Positions 40,942 to 49,500 of a stretch of 49,565 bases of DNA are shown here, piece after piece. The notes beneath the pieces are model-generated. The model was given only the letters and a program-made list of their open reading frames with translations. It did no database searches and was not told the origin of the DNA. The stretch comes from an uncultured Bacilli bacterium. GTDB lineage: Bacteria; Bacillota_I; Bacilli_A; RF39; UBA660. Positions within the stretch are counted from its first letter, which is position 1, and each line of letters opens with the position of its first letter. The stretch is from positions 1 to 49,565 of the forward strand of contig CAKOMY010000008.1 in NCBI GenBank assembly GCA_934096815.1, read 5' to 3'. The position numbers and the translations under genes were made by a program.

Positions 40942-40982
40942 AATATACTTTTTTATGAGATACACTTAAATAACTTCGACAA
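40942..40982 (-). promoter_or_regulatory. sigF promoter with a perfect 0A box
   Basis: TTGTCGAA on the minus strand (40975-40982), 54 bases before the sigF start. Next come TTTAAG at 40965-40970 and TATATT at 40942-40947 (17-base spacing). In Bacillus the sigF operon is Spo0A-activated with boxes at this place. The rest of the 303-bp gap 40922-41224 contains only the rnj promoter. Confidence 0.65.
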
Positions 40983-41137
40983 TCTATATCTTTTTATGAT
41001 AATTTATTGTGTAAAGTTGATGTGTAAAATTATTATTAATAAAATAAGGTAAGGTGTTAATTAATTTGAAAATTTACTTTTATTAGTCAAATGATGATGT
41101 AAAATTAGTTTGGTAAATTTTAATTTAAAGTGTAAAC

Positions 41138-41166
41138 TAGACAAAATGAAAGAATTGTACTATAAT
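41138..41166 (+). promoter_or_regulatory. Promoter of the RNase J gene
   Basis: TAGACA-17-TATAAT, then AAGGAGGAAG before the ATG at 41225; untranslated leader of about 50 nt. Confidence 0.85.
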
Positions 41167-41224
41167 TATTAAGCAATTTGAACTTTTAAATTTTTTTATT
41201 AAGTTATTAAGGAGGAAGATATAT

Positions 41225-42889
41225 ATGAAAAATGAGGAAGTTACGTCTATATTCGCTTTAGGTGGATTAGGTGAAGTTGGAAAAAATATGTATGTTATTG
41301 AACATAAAAATGAAATCGTTATTATAGATGCCGGAGTTATGTTTCCAGAAGCAGGACTTTTGGGTGTTGATTATGTTATTCAAGATATTACATATTTAAA
41401 ACAAAATGAGGATAAAATTAAGGCATTAGTTATAACTCATGGACATGAAGATCATATTGGTGGTATTACTTTCTTACTACAAAATGTTAAGGTACCTGTT
41501 ATTTATGCATCTAAAATTGCATGTGATTTAATTGTTAAAAAGTTTGAAGATAAAAACATGGAATATAAAAACTTAAAAGAGTTTGATGCGGATACTGTGT
41601 TAAAGTTTAAATATATGACAGTTTCTTTTGTAGGAACTACACACTCTATTCCGGGAAGTTATGCAGTTGTTATTAAAACGCCGAATGGGACAATATTTGA
41701 AACTGGAGATTTTAAGTTTGATTTAACACCTATTGGACCAATGGCTGATATTCATAAGATGGCTGAACTTGGGAAGGAAGGCGTTAAGATTTTACTTGCC
41801 GATAGTACAAATGCCTGTGTTCCGGGATACTCTAATAGCGAGTCTTTGGTAGATGAAGCACTTAACGATGTATTTGCAATGCATACTTCAAGAATTATTA
41901 TTGCGACATTTGCATCTAATATTTATCGTATTAAACACATTGTGGAAACTTGTAGAAAAAATAATCGTAAGATTGTTACTTTTGGTAGATCAATGGAAAA
42001 TGCGAAAGAAATTGCAATTAAGAATAATTTAATTACTGATAAAACAATATTTATTGATGCTAATGAGGCTAAAGATTTAAAGAAGAATCAAATTTGTATT
42101 TTATGTACTGGTTCTCAAGGTGAACCTCTAGCGGCTTTATCTAGAATTGCTAATGGAACACATAAACAAATTACTTTGTTACCTGATGATATTGTTGTAT
42201 TTTCTTCTAGTCCAATACCAGGAAATAAGGCGTCAATTAATAAAATTATTAATAAGTTATATTTAAAAGGTGTAAGGGTTTATACAAATTCAGAGTTATC
42301 TGATATTCATACATCAGGACATGCTAAACAAGAAGAACTTAAATGGATGCTTAGAATTATTAAACCCGAGTATTTTATGCCAGTTCATGGTGAATATAGA
42401 ATGCTTAAAACACATGGTGATTTAGCTAATTTATGTGGAATACCTAAAGAAAATATCTTTATTTGTAAAAATGGGGATTCTGTTGAATTAACTAAAGATG
42501 GTGCAAGAATTGGTAAACATATTCAAGCAGGTGATATATATGTTGATGGATCTAGAGTTGGGGATGTTGGTTCTACCGTTATTAGAGATCGTCAATTTAT
42601 GTCTAAAGAAGGTATTTTATGTGTCATTATAAATGTTAATCCAAATACGAGAGAACTATTACTTAAACCAAATATTACTACTAGAGGATTTATTTTAGTT
42701 AATGAAAATGCGGAATTAATTAAAAGTATAGAGGATAAAGTTAATGGTGTTGTTAGAGAATCTCTTAAAAATGGTTATAGTTATGTAGATTTAAAAAATC
42801 AAATTATTTTAGAATTATCACCATTTATTAATGAGTTAACAGGTAGAAGGCCGATTATTATTCCTGTTATTATGGAAGTTAAAAATTAA
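41225..42889 (+). CDS. rnj: Ribonuclease J
   Basis: 554 residues. Metallo-beta-lactamase/beta-CASP ribonuclease with endo- and 5' exonuclease activity, central in Bacillota mRNA decay and rRNA maturation. Metal motif THGHEDHIGG, later THSIPGSY, ETGDFKFD, ADSTNACVPGYS, the KHMVHGE-type PVHGEYRML, and the C-terminal domain. Which of RNase J1/J2 is not decided, but all catalytic histidines are present. Confidence 0.96.
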   Translation: MKNEEVTSIFALGGLGEVGKNMYVIEHKNEIVIIDAGVMFPEAGLLGVDYVIQDITYLKQNEDKIKALVITHGHEDHIGGITFLLQNVKVPVIYASKIACDLIVKKFEDKNMEYKNLKEFDADTVLKFKYMTVSFVGTTHSIPGSYAVVIKTPNGTIFETGDFKFDLTPIGPMADIHKMAELGKEGVKILLADSTNACVPGYSNSESLVDEALNDVFAMHTSRIIIATFASNIYRIKHIVETCRKNNRKIVTFGRSMENAKEIAIKNNLITDKTIFIDANEAKDLKKNQICILCTGSQGEPLAALSRIANGTHKQITLLPDDIVVFSSSPIPGNKASINKIINKLYLKGVRVYTNSELSDIHTSGHAKQEELKWMLRIIKPEYFMPVHGEYRMLKTHGDLANLCGIPKENIFICKNGDSVELTKDGARIGKHIQAGDIYVDGSRVGDVGSTVIRDRQFMSKEGILCVIINVNPNTRELLLKPNITTRGFILVNENAELIKSIEDKVNGVVRESLKNGYSYVDLKNQIILELSPFINELTGRRPIIIPVIMEVKN

Positions 42890-42899
42890 CATATTTTTT

Positions 42900-42934
42900 A
42901 TTCTATCATACTATATAATATGGTAGAATTTTTT
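42900..42934 (+). terminator. RNase J terminator that contains the ZIP start codon
   Basis: ATTCTATCATA / TATGGTAGAAT (one G-U), 8-base loop, then six T. The ATG at 42920 of the next gene lies in the right arm. Confidence 0.8.
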
Positions 42935-43720
42935 ATTGAATTAAATCCAATTTTTCAGGCATTGCTTGCTTGTACATTTACATTTTTGGTTACAGCACTA
43001 GGAGCTGCTCTTGTATTTTTGGTTAAAAAAGTTAATCAAAATTTAATGGATATTCTTCTTAGTATATCTGCTGGTATTATGCTTTCAAGTTCAATTTTTT
43101 CTTTAATTATTCCAGCACTGGATAGTTCGGATGATATTGGTTGTAATGCATCTATACTACTTTCTATTGGAATTATGGTTGGGGCTTTATTAATTTATTT
43201 TTGCGATTATTTGTATAATAAGAAAGAAAAAAAATTAAAGAAAATTAAAAAAAATAAGAAAAATAATAATGTTAATAATTTATTACTTTCGATGACTATT
43301 CATAATTTTCCTGAAGGAATGGCAATTGGTGTTGCTTTTGCGGGTGTATATTATGGGAGTATTTCAAGTATTACGGCTGCTATATCATTAGCAATAGGAA
43401 TTGGTATTCAAAATTTTCCAGAAGGTTCTGCTATTAGTTTTCCATTATATAAAAATGGCTATAGTAAATTTAAATCATTTGTTATTGGTGGATTAACTGC
43501 TATAGTTGAACCAATTGGTGGGGTTATTGGAGTTTTAATTGCTCTTAGGTTACCTGTTTTATTACCATTTTTACTATCTTTAGCTGCTGGAGCAATGTTT
43601 TATGTAATTGTTACGGAATTAGTGCCTGAGGCAATGCAAAATAAAAATAAAGAACGTATGGCTCTTTATTTAATAATTGGATTTATTATAATGATGTTTT
43701 TAGATATCTCTTTAGGATGA
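42920..43720 (+). CDS. ZIP-family metal transporter
   Basis: 266 residues, eight membrane helices. Metal-site helices HNFPEGMAIGVAFA and GIQNFPEGSAISFPL are the ZIP (ZupT-like) signature, so it probably imports zinc or related divalent ions. A His-poor, Lys-rich cytosolic loop (KKEKKLKKIKKNKKNN) lies in the middle. ATG at 42920 has no ribosome site and sits within a terminator hairpin, so the true start or its control is unusual. Confidence 0.9.
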   Translation: MVEFFIELNPIFQALLACTFTFLVTALGAALVFLVKKVNQNLMDILLSISAGIMLSSSIFSLIIPALDSSDDIGCNASILLSIGIMVGALLIYFCDYLYNKKEKKLKKIKKNKKNNNVNNLLLSMTIHNFPEGMAIGVAFAGVYYGSISSITAAISLAIGIGIQNFPEGSAISFPLYKNGYSKFKSFVIGGLTAIVEPIGGVIGVLIALRLPVLLPFLLSLAAGAMFYVIVTELVPEAMQNKNKERMALYLIIGFIIMMFLDISLG

Positions 43721-44371
43721 TATCTTTTTTATTTCAAATATTTCAGCAAATTCTTTTGGAACTTTAGTAGTAAGTTCAATTTGAGCATTGGTAATTGGAT
43801 GAGTAAATTTTAAATAGTAATTATGAAGGCCTAATCTTCCTATTGGATTTTTGTTTGCTCCATATTTTTTATCTCCGATTAAGGGATGATTAAGACTAGA
43901 AAATGTTACTCTTATTTGATTTTTTCTTCCCGTTTTGATGTTTATATCTAACAATGTATATTTATTAGTATTTTTAATAGGAATGTATTCAGTAATACAT
44001 TTTTTACCTTTTTTGGGATCTGTGGTTTGATATGTTTTTAAATCTTTTCCTTCATACAAATAATTTATTATTTTATTTGGTTTATCAATTTTTCCAATTA
44101 CTACTCCATAATATTTTCTTATTACTTTATCCCATGCTGATTGAAATCTTAATTTTGCTTTTTCATTTTTTGCAAATACGACAAATCCGGATGTATCTTT
44201 GTCTAATCTATTTACAATAAATACTTTTTGATTCTTTTTATGAAGATAGTTATATACTTCATGATAAAGTGTTTTTTCTTTTTCTTTATCAGTTGCAATT
44301 GTTAGTATTCCCGATGGCTTTGAAACAACTAATATGTTTTTATCTTCAAAAGCAATATTTAATTTTTTCAT
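43712..44371 (-). CDS. RluA-family RNA pseudouridine synthase
   Basis: 219 residues, lacking the S4 domain. Catalytic motif FIVNRLDKDTSGFVVFAKN with the active Asp, and TGRKNQIRVTFSSLNHPLIGDKKYG. Modifies uridine in rRNA or tRNA; target unknown. Starts one base after the yebC stop (44373), so co-transcribed with it; ends overlap the convergent ZIP gene by 9 bases. Confidence 0.9.
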   Translation of the reverse strand: MKKLNIAFEDKNILVVSKPSGILTIATDKEKEKTLYHEVYNYLHKKNQKVFIVNRLDKDTSGFVVFAKNEKAKLRFQSAWDKVIRKYYGVVIGKIDKPNKIINYLYEGKDLKTYQTTDPKKGKKCITEYIPIKNTNKYTLLDINIKTGRKNQIRVTFSSLNHPLIGDKKYGANKNPIGRLGLHNYYLKFTHPITNAQIELTTKVPKEFAEIFEIKKISS

Positions 44372-44372
44372 A

Positions 44373-45089
44373 TTAATCTTCTTTAACGTTTGTATAGATA
44401 GCAGTTACATCGTCTATTTCTTCTAACATATTGTAAAGACGATCATATAGTTCTTTATCTTCGCCAGTTAGAGTTATTTCTTCTTTAGCAAAGTTTCCAA
44501 TTTCATCGTAAATGTATTCAACATTTGGTTCTATTTTTTCAACAACGTCTTTAACATGATGAAAATCAGTTGGATTACATGATATTGTAATTTTGCCATT
44601 TTCGTTATTGAAATCTACTAATTCGATTCCTTCATTTAATAATGCTTCAAAGATTTCTTCTTCTTTATCACTATTAAATACAATTACGCCTAGATAATCA
44701 TAATTATATGATACAGAATTAGTAACACCTAATGATTTATGAACTTTGTTAAATGCTGTTCTAACAAAACTTACAGTACGATTTACATTGTCTGTTAATG
44801 TTTTAACTATAAATGTACTATTTCCTGGACCAAATCCTTCATAAATTACTTCTTGATAGTCTTCTCCACCGGCTCCTTTAGCCTTATCAATTGCTCTATT
44901 TATGATATCACTAGGTACTTGTTCTTTTTTAGCTTTTTCACAAACTCTTTTTAAATTAATGTTTGTTTCGATTTCAGGATTTCCTTTAGCGGCTAAATAT
45001 ATTTCTTTGGCGTAGTTACTATATAATTTAGCTTTCATTGCTCCTGTTTTTTGAATACTTGCTTTTCTTACTTCATATGCTCTTCCCAT
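44373..45089 (-). CDS. yebC: YebC/PmpR-family protein
   Basis: 238 residues. MGRAYEVRKASIQKTGAMKAKLYSNYAKEIYLAAK and YEGFGPGNSTFIVKTLTDNVNRTVSFVRTAFNK are the signature of the YebC family, long called a transcription regulator and more recently linked to ribosomes stalled on proline stretches. The N-terminus has MGRAYEVRK rather than MAGHSKWxx, the second subgroup. AGAAGGAAAT site. Confidence 0.95.
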   Translation of the reverse strand: MGRAYEVRKASIQKTGAMKAKLYSNYAKEIYLAAKGNPEIETNINLKRVCEKAKKEQVPSDIINRAIDKAKGAGGEDYQEVIYEGFGPGNSTFIVKTLTDNVNRTVSFVRTAFNKVHKSLGVTNSVSYNYDYLGVIVFNSDKEEEIFEALLNEGIELVDFNNENGKITISCNPTDFHHVKDVVEKIEPNVEYIYDEIGNFAKEEITLTGEDKELYDRLYNMLEEIDDVTAIYTNVKED

Positions 45090-45110
45090 ATATATTTCCT
45101 TCTTTCTTTA

Positions 45111-45842
45111 TTATATTATTAGGCCAATAATCATTACGATTAGGCCAATTATTATTCCAATGATACTTGATTTATTAAAATTTTCTTTTAATTCAGTGAA
45201 TAATTCAAATATTAGAAGATATAAAATCATTCCTAAAGATAAGCTTAACATGAAACCTAACAATAGGTCTGTCATGTATCTTTCAAAGAGTAAAATTATT
45301 AAACCTCCAATAAAAGTAGAAAATGTTAATAAAGTTAGGTATATCCACTTTTTATTTGTTTTTTCTTTATTTAATAGGGTTGTTATTTCAATACCAAAAG
45401 GGATATTGTGCATTCCAACACCAAATAGACATAATAGGCCTGATTTTAAATCACTAGATGATATGGCATAAATACTTATTCCTTCAACGATGTTGTGTAA
45501 AATAAGCGCTAATGAGGTTATTATGCCGATATGATTCAAATGTTTTTCATGATGTTCTAAATTTTCATAATGACTGTGATTTGGTATTAATTTCTCTAAT
45601 AGTAAAATACTTAAAAATCCGGCTAATATGCCAATAAATAATAAGTATATTTTTTTTGTTCCTAACATTTCTAAACATTCAGGAAGAATATCAAAAATTG
45701 CTAAATATATTAGTACTATAAATGCGGATGCAACACTAATGTTGACTAATGATTTATTATTTTTATTTTTTAATGATATTAGGACACCTATTAAAAAGAA
45801 TAAACCAGCAATTAAATTTAATAATAATTTTATTTTTATCAC
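45111..45842 (-). CDS. Second ZIP-family metal transporter
   Basis: 243 residues, eight helices. LILHNIVEGISIYAI and GVGMHNIPFGIEITT are the metal-site helices; the second has HNIPFGIE in place of the usual QNFPEG, so metal choice may differ from the transporter at 42920. A His-rich cytosolic loop (NHSHYENLEHHEKHLNH) between helices is usual for zinc sensing in this family. GAGGTGATAAA site. Confidence 0.88.
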   Translation of the reverse strand: MIKIKLLLNLIAGLFFLIGVLISLKNKNNKSLVNISVASAFIVLIYLAIFDILPECLEMLGTKKIYLLFIGILAGFLSILLLEKLIPNHSHYENLEHHEKHLNHIGIITSLALILHNIVEGISIYAISSSDLKSGLLCLFGVGMHNIPFGIEITTLLNKEKTNKKWIYLTLLTFSTFIGGLIILLFERYMTDLLLGFMLSLSLGMILYLLIFELFTELKENFNKSSIIGIIIGLIVMIIGLII

Positions 45843-45879
45843 CTCTTTGTACGTAACTATTATACAAGAATAATTGGAA

Positions 45880-45907
45880 AATAAAAACCCTTTATTTGTT
45901 TGGGTTT
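45880..45907 (-). terminator. Terminator after the 34-residue membrane peptide
   Basis: AAACCC / GGGTTT stem with an 11-base loop and a T-rich minus-strand tail. Confidence 0.65.
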
Positions 45908-45910
45908 AAA

Positions 45911-46015
45911 TTATTTTGATAGTAAAATAATATACAATACTGAAATTAAAACTGGTAAAATTATAGCAAGTGATACTAGTATATAAAATTTAATATCTTT
46001 TTCTTTTTTCTTCAT
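45911..46015 (-). CDS. 34-residue membrane peptide
   Basis: MKKKEKDIKFYILVSLAIIL then PVLISVLYIILLSK. Basic start and one hydrophobic helix. No clear ribosome site; the promoter TTGAAA-17-TAATAT (46030-46058) would leave a leader of about 8 nt. The flanking promoter and terminator define a unit just for this peptide. Function unknown. Confidence 0.5.
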   Translation of the reverse strand: MKKKEKDIKFYILVSLAIILPVLISVLYIILLSK

Positions 46016-46029
46016 ATTCCATCTATTAC

Positions 46030-46058
46030 ATATTACTATAAAAGAGGCACTTTTTCAA
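46030..46058 (-). promoter_or_regulatory. Promoter of the 34-residue peptide
   Basis: TTGAAA (complement of 46053-46058), 17 bases, TAATAT (complement of 46030-46035). Confidence 0.6.
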
Positions 46059-46085
46059 GTTAATAAAATTTAATTATAAATGTAG

Positions 46086-46871
46086 TTATTTTAAATTTTT
46101 TATTTTATTGATACCTAACTTTAATGTTTTATCATGAGATCCAGAAATATGATATGTTTCTACATTATTTAGTTCTTGGGATTCCAATGGTACTATTCCA
46201 TCTCCATTAATTTTCATCACTTTGTTAAAGAAATAAAGAAATAAATCTATTAAATCCTCACATGAAGTTAGATGATCAAGTGACGCTGTAATATTAATAT
46301 GATTTTCTAATTTTGATAATGTAAAATTTTTAATAAATTCTGAATTTGGTGCTATATCTTTGTCAACATTATGATTACTAAAAATCTTGTTGTAAAAATT
46401 AATTAATAATTTATATTTAAGTTCTTTTTCCATCATAGATTTGTCGGCAACTTTTGTTCCTTTAAATGGAGAAGAAATAGTTATTAGGTTAACTTTTCGA
46501 TTGCATAATTCGGTTGTTTTATATAAACATGGACCACATTTAGAATGACCTATTAAATATATTTGATTAAAAGAATCTGATAAGTTATTTACAAAATTTG
46601 TTATTTCTTCACTAGAAATAGTTAAACCAGCACATTCAAATGTAAAGTAAAATGTATAAACTGTTGCATCGGTATCAAAGTCAACTTCAAAGTTTTTCAT
46701 ACCTGGGTCGTGACTAACTATTTCATTATTTTCATTTACACTTAAAGAGTTTCCTTTTCCAATAAGAAGGCACTTTTTATTACTACCTTCTTTAATTCTC
46801 TGAATTATTATATTTTTTGTTTTGAATACTACATTTGGTAGTATGTCATTTGTTTTAATTTCTTGCTTCAT
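46086..46871 (-). CDS. Alpha/beta-hydrolase-like protein
   Basis: 261 residues. Lipase-like nucleophile motif YLIGHSKCGPCLY, then MKINGDGIVPLESQ with a likely catalytic Asp and ISGSHDKTLK with a likely His, in the right order for a Ser-Asp-His triad. No signal peptide. Substrate unknown. It lies 37 bases downstream of tsaD but is probably not part of the tRNA-modification pathway. Confidence 0.65.
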   Translation of the reverse strand: MKQEIKTNDILPNVVFKTKNIIIQRIKEGSNKKCLLIGKGNSLSVNENNEIVSHDPGMKNFEVDFDTDATVYTFYFTFECAGLTISSEEITNFVNNLSDSFNQIYLIGHSKCGPCLYKTTELCNRKVNLITISSPFKGTKVADKSMMEKELKYKLLINFYNKIFSNHNVDKDIAPNSEFIKNFTLSKLENHINITASLDHLTSCEDLIDLFLYFFNKVMKINGDGIVPLESQELNNVETYHISGSHDKTLKLGINKIKNLK

Positions 46872-46908
46872 TATAAATCAACCTTTTTCTATTCTAATTT
46901 TGATTTTA

Positions 46909-47913
46909 CTAGAATAAATCTGCTGTGCTACTGGCATTTAAATTTAAATCGGTAAATTCTTTGTTTAAATATAATGGATATGCAGCACAACCTATCATTG
47001 CGGCATTGTCAGTACAGTATTTTATTGGAGGAATAGTTAAATCAACGTTATATTTTTGAGCAAGTGCTTCTATTTTTGATCTTAAATATTTATTAGCAGA
47101 TACTCCGCCGGCAACTATCATTTTTTGACAATGATACTTTTGAAGAGCAAGTTCGGTTTTTCTAATTAGTTCATCAATTGCGATAGTTTGAAAAGAACAA
47201 GCAAGGTCATATTTTCTAATTTCATTGCCTCTTTGTTTTTCATTATGTACTAAATTAATGACAGCACTCTTTAAACCACTAAATGAGAAATTTAATTCAT
47301 TGTTATTAAGTGGTATTGGTAAATTGTAACTTGGTGTACCTTGATTTGCATACTTTTCAATGTTAGGTCCTCCTGGATATGGTAAATCTAAAACTCTAGC
47401 TACTTTATCATATACTTCACCAATTGCATCATCCATAGTACTTGCTAGTACTTTAAATTTATAATCGTCTTCCATTAATACTAATTCGGTGTGTCCACCA
47501 CTAACTACTAATGCTAGTAATGGAAATTCCATTTTTTTAACTAAATTATTAGCATAAATATGACCAGCAATATGATTAACTTTAATTAATGGTTTATTGT
47601 AAACTAATGAAATTATTTTAGCAGCTTCTACACCCACTAATAGGCTTCCTAAAAGTCCAGGACCATAAGTTACAGCAACAGCATCAATATCATTTAATGT
47701 TAAATTTGTTTTGCTTAACATGTCTTCTAACACTAAAGTAATACTTTCTGTGTGCATTCTACTTGCTATTTCAGGTACTACACCGCCATATAATGCGTGG
47801 GTATTCATTTGGGTTAAAATAGTTGTTGCTACATCTTCTGTTCCATTTTTAATTATTGACATACTTGTTTCATCACAAGAAGATTCTATGGCTAATATAT
47901 ATACATCTTTCAT
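46909..47913 (-). CDS. tsaD: tRNA threonylcarbamoyladenosine synthase subunit TsaD
   Basis: 334 residues. Catalytic subunit that adds the threonylcarbamoyl group to A37 of ANN-reading tRNAs, working with TsaB and TsaE. ASKHA fold with metal histidines in NHIAGHIYAN, LAIESSCDETSMS, VVSGGHTEL and CTDNAAMIGCAAY. Complete. It starts 2 bases after rimI ends. Confidence 0.98.
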   Translation of the reverse strand: MKDVYILAIESSCDETSMSIIKNGTEDVATTILTQMNTHALYGGVVPEIASRMHTESITLVLEDMLSKTNLTLNDIDAVAVTYGPGLLGSLLVGVEAAKIISLVYNKPLIKVNHIAGHIYANNLVKKMEFPLLALVVSGGHTELVLMEDDYKFKVLASTMDDAIGEVYDKVARVLDLPYPGGPNIEKYANQGTPSYNLPIPLNNNELNFSFSGLKSAVINLVHNEKQRGNEIRKYDLACSFQTIAIDELIRKTELALQKYHCQKMIVAGGVSANKYLRSKIEALAQKYNVDLTIPPIKYCTDNAAMIGCAAYPLYLNKEFTDLNLNASSTADLF

Positions 47914-47915
47914 AT

Positions 47916-48323
47916 TTAATTCCTTTCCATAATTATTGCATCGTCGTCTTTGTAATAATTTTTGCGAATGTTTATAATTTTAAAATCATATTTTTGATAT
48001 AATTTGATAGCGTTAATATTTTTTGATCTTACTTCTAACATTATTTTTTTATTTTGTTTATTATTAATTATATATTTAAGAAGAATACTTCCAATTCCTT
48101 GATTTTGATATTCAGGTTTTACTATTATGTTTAATAGATCAATTATATCTAGTCCGTTTTGAGTATGAATAAATCCTTTAATATTATTATTTTCTTTATA
48201 TATATAAATTGTTTCATTTGGATTTAAATTTTCAATATGAAAAAGTTTTGAAAAGTTAGGATTTAACATTGTTCCTAGTTGTATAACTTCTTGAACTTCT
48301 TCTTTTGTTAATTTACTTATCAC
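47916..48323 (-). CDS. rimI: GNAT N-acetyltransferase of the RimI type
   Basis: 135 residues. Acetyl-CoA motif VKPEYQNQGIGSILLKYI and EVRSKNINAIKLYQKYDFK are typical of RimI, which acetylates N-termini such as ribosomal protein S18. Gene order tsaB-rimI-tsaD is conserved widely. Overlaps tsaB by 11 bases. Confidence 0.9.
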   Translation of the reverse strand: MISKLTKEEVQEVIQLGTMLNPNFSKLFHIENLNPNETIYIYKENNNIKGFIHTQNGLDIIDLLNIIVKPEYQNQGIGSILLKYIINNKQNKKIMLEVRSKNINAIKLYQKYDFKIINIRKNYYKDDDAIIMERN

Positions 48324-48888
48324 TTAATGCCTCAATAGTTTTTATATATATTGGATTAGCTAAATGAACATTTACGGGATTTAATCCGGATAATTTATTT
48401 GAAATTTTATCTAAATCTATTTTTTGATCAATATATACTTTATCTTTGGTATTAGAAAACAATTCTTCAACTAAATCATTTTTAATGTAATAAATGTCCT
48501 TAATTAGTTTATTATCTTTAAATTCACCAATATATTTTCCCTTATTATCTGATATACAAATAATTTTATCTTTTTCAGGTACACTTAATGAGATTGCTTC
48601 AATGCTTGTGATTGTTTTGATAGGAATGTTTAAGGTATAAGCAAGCATTTTGGCATCGGTAACACCTAAACGAGTCCCAGTAAACGATCCTGGACCATTT
48701 ACTACTATTATTTCATTTAAGTTTGAAACATTTAGTTTATTTCTTTCTAATATTTCTTTAATCATAGGAACAATGAACTCACTGTGGCTTTTATAAGTTT
48801 CATATTCACTTTTGTCAGATAAATCATTATCTTTGATTAATCCAATTTGAATTAATTCATTATAGGTACTTATAAATAGTTTTAACAT
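48313..48888 (-). CDS. tsaB: tRNA threonylcarbamoyladenosine synthesis protein TsaB
   Basis: 191 residues from ATG 48888 (MLKLFISTYNEL), which has GGAGG upstream and follows a -10 at 48913-48918; the frame extends 22 codons further but without support. ASKHA fold with VVNGPGSFTGTRLGVTDAKMLA, the TsaB signature. Dimerises with TsaD. Confidence 0.93.
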   Translation of the reverse strand: MLKLFISTYNELIQIGLIKDNDLSDKSEYETYKSHSEFIVPMIKEILERNKLNVSNLNEIIVVNGPGSFTGTRLGVTDAKMLAYTLNIPIKTITSIEAISLSVPEKDKIICISDNKGKYIGEFKDNKLIKDIYYIKNDLVEELFSNTKDKVYIDQKIDLDKISNKLSGLNPVNVHLANPIYIKTIEALSDK

Positions 48889-48912
48889 ATTAACAACCTC
48901 CAATATGCCTTT

Positions 48913-48918
48913 ATTATA
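48913..48918 (-). promoter_or_regulatory. -10 element before tsaB
   Basis: TATAAT on the minus strand, 25 bases upstream of the chosen tsaB ATG; its -35 zone falls in the T-run of the tsaE terminator. Confidence 0.5.
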
Positions 48919-48928
48919 CAATAAATTA

Positions 48929-48958
48929 CAAAAAAAAATAATGCTTTTTTGCATTATT
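48929..48958 (-). terminator. Terminator after tsaE
   Basis: AATAATGC / GCATTATT, 6-base loop, T-run on the minus strand. It splits tsaE from tsaB. Confidence 0.8.
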
Positions 48959-49409
48959 ATAGTACTGATTCTACTAAATCAACATATTTTTGACCATATG
49001 GTTTTAATACTAGAACACGGGTGTTTTCATCAATTATTTTAAAATCGATTTGTAATCTTTCTTCAGGTAAGCAATCACATATCATATCTGACCATTCAAT
49101 TATACAAACTCCGTTTTTATTAAAATAATCATTGAAACCAATTGTTTCACATTTACCTTCTAATCTATAAACATCCATATGATATAATGGCATTTCTCCT
49201 GATTCATATTCTTTAATTAAATTAAATGTTGGACTAGTGATTGTTTCAGAAATTCCTAGTGATTTAGCAAATCCCTTAACAAATACAGTTTTTCCACTAC
49301 CTAATTCACCATCTAGACATATAACCATGCCGGGAAATTTTTCTGATTCAATATTTTCAGCTAATTCCATAGTGTCATCAATACTTCTTGATGTATATTT
49401 ATAATCCAT
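48957..49409 (-). CDS. tsaE: tRNA threonylcarbamoyladenosine ATPase TsaE
   Basis: 150 residues. P-loop LDGELGSGKTVFVKGFAKSL, TSPTFNLIKEY and LYHMDVYRLEG, all typical of TsaE, which resets the TsaBD complex with ATP. GGTGATAAG site before the ATG at 49409. Confidence 0.96.
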   Translation of the reverse strand: MDYKYTSRSIDDTMELAENIESEKFPGMVICLDGELGSGKTVFVKGFAKSLGISETITSPTFNLIKEYESGEMPLYHMDVYRLEGKCETIGFNDYFNKNGVCIIEWSDMICDCLPEERLQIDFKIIDENTRVLVLKPYGQKYVDLVESVL

Positions 49410-49500
49410 ATCTTATCACCTATACTTATTATATTGTATCAAATATTAATTGTAAATACAGGTTTACAATTAAAGCAAAAAAATTGCAAAAAAAAAAAAA

